Notes under the pieces: model-generated
Databases searched by the model: none
What the model saw: only the letters and a program-made list of their open reading frames with translations
Told to the model about the DNA's origin: nothing
Assembly: GCA_963737015.1 (NCBI GenBank)
Contig: CAVTQZ010000001.1
Location: forward strand, 1,240,001 to 1,304,000
Length of the DNA stretch: 64,000 bases
Origin: CAVTQZ01 sp963737015
GTDB taxonomy: Bacteria > Actinomycetota > Acidimicrobiia > Acidimicrobiales > UBA8190
Direction: 5' to 3'
Shown here: piece after piece, positions 62,915 to 64,000 of the stretch
Layout of the letters: each line of letters begins with the position of its first letter
Numbering within the stretch: position 1 is the first letter of the stretch
Program-made: the position numbers and the translations under genes

Positions 62915-63508
62915 TCAGTTCACCGATGGATGGGGCGGATATGCGGCGAGGATCGCGAACTCCCCACCCTGTCGCCTCAAGACGTCGTGCCACAAACGGT
63001 CCGGCTCGGTGCTCATCAGGTCGTCGCCGATCGCGTCGAGGACGAACCAAGCGCCTTCGGCGATCTCCTCCTCGAGCTGGCCGGTCGTCCAGCCGGCATA
63101 ACCGGAGAAAAGACGCGCTCCGGCGAGAGCGAAAGGCTGGTCCTCGGGCGCGACCGACAGGTCCACCGTCCCGGTCCGGCCCAGAACCCGGCGCCACCTC
63201 GGCGCCTCGGACAGGTCGAGCTCGGCGAACAGCCTGGCCAATCCGATCACGGCGTCGCGCGAGACCGGCCCTCCGGCGAACACGACCCCGGGCGGCGCCA
63301 TGTTCGCCTGGTCGTGCCAGGGCTCGAGGATCTCTTCGACGGCGACGCCTGTCGGGCGGTTGATCACGATCCCGAGGGCGCCTTCCTCACCGTGGTCGAG
63401 CAAGAGGATCACCGCGCGCTCGAAGTTCGGGTCTGCGAGCTTCGGCGACGCCACCAGGAGCTTGCCGGTGAGCGCAATCTCGTCCCCGGAGCTGCCGAAG
63501 TCGTCCAC
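62915..63508 (-). CDS. YqgE/AlgH family protein (UPF0301)
   Basis: 197 aa. GKLLVASPKLADPNFERAVI and GALGIVINRPTGVAVEEI at the N-terminus and LFSGYAGWTTGQLEEEIAEG in the second half are diagnostic. Cytoplasmic alpha/beta protein of unclear function, sometimes linked to regulation of exopolysaccharide or murein genes. In a same-strand set with the GH116-like gene upstream and GNAT downstream. Confidence 0.93.
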   Translation of the reverse strand: MDDFGSSGDEIALTGKLLVASPKLADPNFERAVILLLDHGEEGALGIVINRPTGVAVEEILEPWHDQANMAPPGVVFAGGPVSRDAVIGLARLFAELDLSEAPRWRRVLGRTGTVDLSVAPEDQPFALAGARLFSGYAGWTTGQLEEEIAEGAWFVLDAIGDDLMSTEPDRLWHDVLRRQGGEFAILAAYPPHPSVN

Positions 63509-63538
63509 GTCATAGATCTTGCCTTCCTCTCAGACCTC

Positions 63539-64000
63539 TCAGACAGGTGGCGGCGACCATCCAGGTAGGAAGGGATCGTGGATCGCCGTCAACAGCTCCC
63601 ACGCGGCGCGGCATCGCTGGTACTGCGCGGCCCGGTATCTCAGAGGCGTGCCGGTGCCCGCGCCTGTGCCCGGCATCCACTCCGCGGGAGTGTCGAACCA
63701 GAAGGCCGTCGTGTCGTCCGCGTAGGTCGTGCGGTAGACGCCGTAGCCCGTGTCCATCGCGGCATCCGTCAGGTCGTCGCGGTTGGTCCTTTGTCCGAGT
63801 AGGTACATGAGTGCAGCCGTGAAGTAACTGCCTCCCGGCCACACCGATCTGGCTTGCGCGCTCGGCACCGTGCGTCCGGACGCCCGCGGGTCGACGGCGT
63901 TTACAGCCCCGAAGCGCCCCCCTCCCACGGCCTCCACGTTGTGCTGGTGGACGAGGAGCAGGTGCTGCACCATGCGGTGAACGTCGAGCACGTCCGTGAG
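63539..64000 (-). CDS. GH116 (GBA2-like glucosidase) C-terminal part, cut by window edge
   Basis: 154 codons inside the window with no start; the frame stays open to base 64000. QHNVEAVGGGRFGAVNAVDP, VWPGGSYFTAALMYLLGQ and FWFDTPAEWMP match the (alpha/alpha)6 C-terminal region of GH116 beta-glucosidases/glucosylceramidases. It acts on beta-glucosides or glucosyl lipids. The catalytic residues lie in the missing part. Confidence 0.75.
   Translation of the reverse strand, partial: LTDVLDVHRMVQHLLLVHQHNVEAVGGGRFGAVNAVDPRASGRTVPSAQARSVWPGGSYFTAALMYLLGQRTNRDDLTDAAMDTGYGVYRTTYADDTTAFWFDTPAEWMPGTGAGTGTPLRYRAAQYQRCRAAWELLTAIHDPFLPGWSPPPV

Overview
The window is high-GC DNA with short intergenic gaps, many four-base start/stop overlaps (ATGA, GTGA), frequent GTG and TTG starts and strong GGAGG-type ribosome binding sites. 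Together with the late cobamide genes, MurT/GatD, mycothiol-type maleylpyruvate isomerase relatives and DUF4389, this points to an actinomycete. The repertoire resembles Acidimicrobiia, but that placement is inference; no rRNA is present.

Layout. 15-2884 (minus): acyl carrier protein, TrpB-like PLP enzyme and acyl-CoA dehydrogenase-like flavoprotein, both enzymes lacking a canonical catalytic residue. 3081-4632: broken alpha/beta hydrolase and a membrane protein. 4652-10819 (minus): branched-chain amino-acid type ABC transporter operon headed by a secreted anchored protein. 10957-12144: VapBC and MazEF-type toxin-antitoxin pairs. 12434-15149: two paralogous membrane-anchored coiled-coil proteins around a WYL regulator and DinB-like enzyme. 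15193-26406: assorted genes including a GDT1-type cation exporter, DHA2 drug exporter, beta-carbonic anhydrase and a sigma/anti-sigma/ABC operon. 27325-34242: cupin, a lone TnpB, dienelactone hydrolase, sulfatase, flippase-like protein and hydrolases. 35361-36162: a fluoride riboswitch in front of crcB and a DUF190 gene. 36317-39328: small stress-type and ferritin-like genes.

39551-43913 is a degraded integrative element: a 43-bp perfect direct repeat copies the 3' part of tRNA-Val(CAC), and a truncated integrase lies beside the intact tRNA. Its cargo includes a toxin-antitoxin pair, a PASTA lipoprotein, a Coq4-like protein and a DUF4389 protein.

43994-53680: an amidase, a membrane protein, then a TetR-controlled operon of fatty acyl reductase-HAD fusion, zinc alcohol dehydrogenase, LarA-like protein and PlsC-like acyltransferase, probably lipid related. 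It runs directly into late cobamide genes cobO-cobU-cobS-cobD(cbiB)-cobC (53649-57335). On the opposite strand are a MurT-GatD reading frame and a HAD-PlsC fusion, followed by a LysR regulator, GNAT, AlgH/YqgE and the end of a GH116-like glycosidase.

At least ten genes carry one or two frameshifts in otherwise well conserved frames. They are annotated as broken, but assembly or base-calling indels are a serious alternative.
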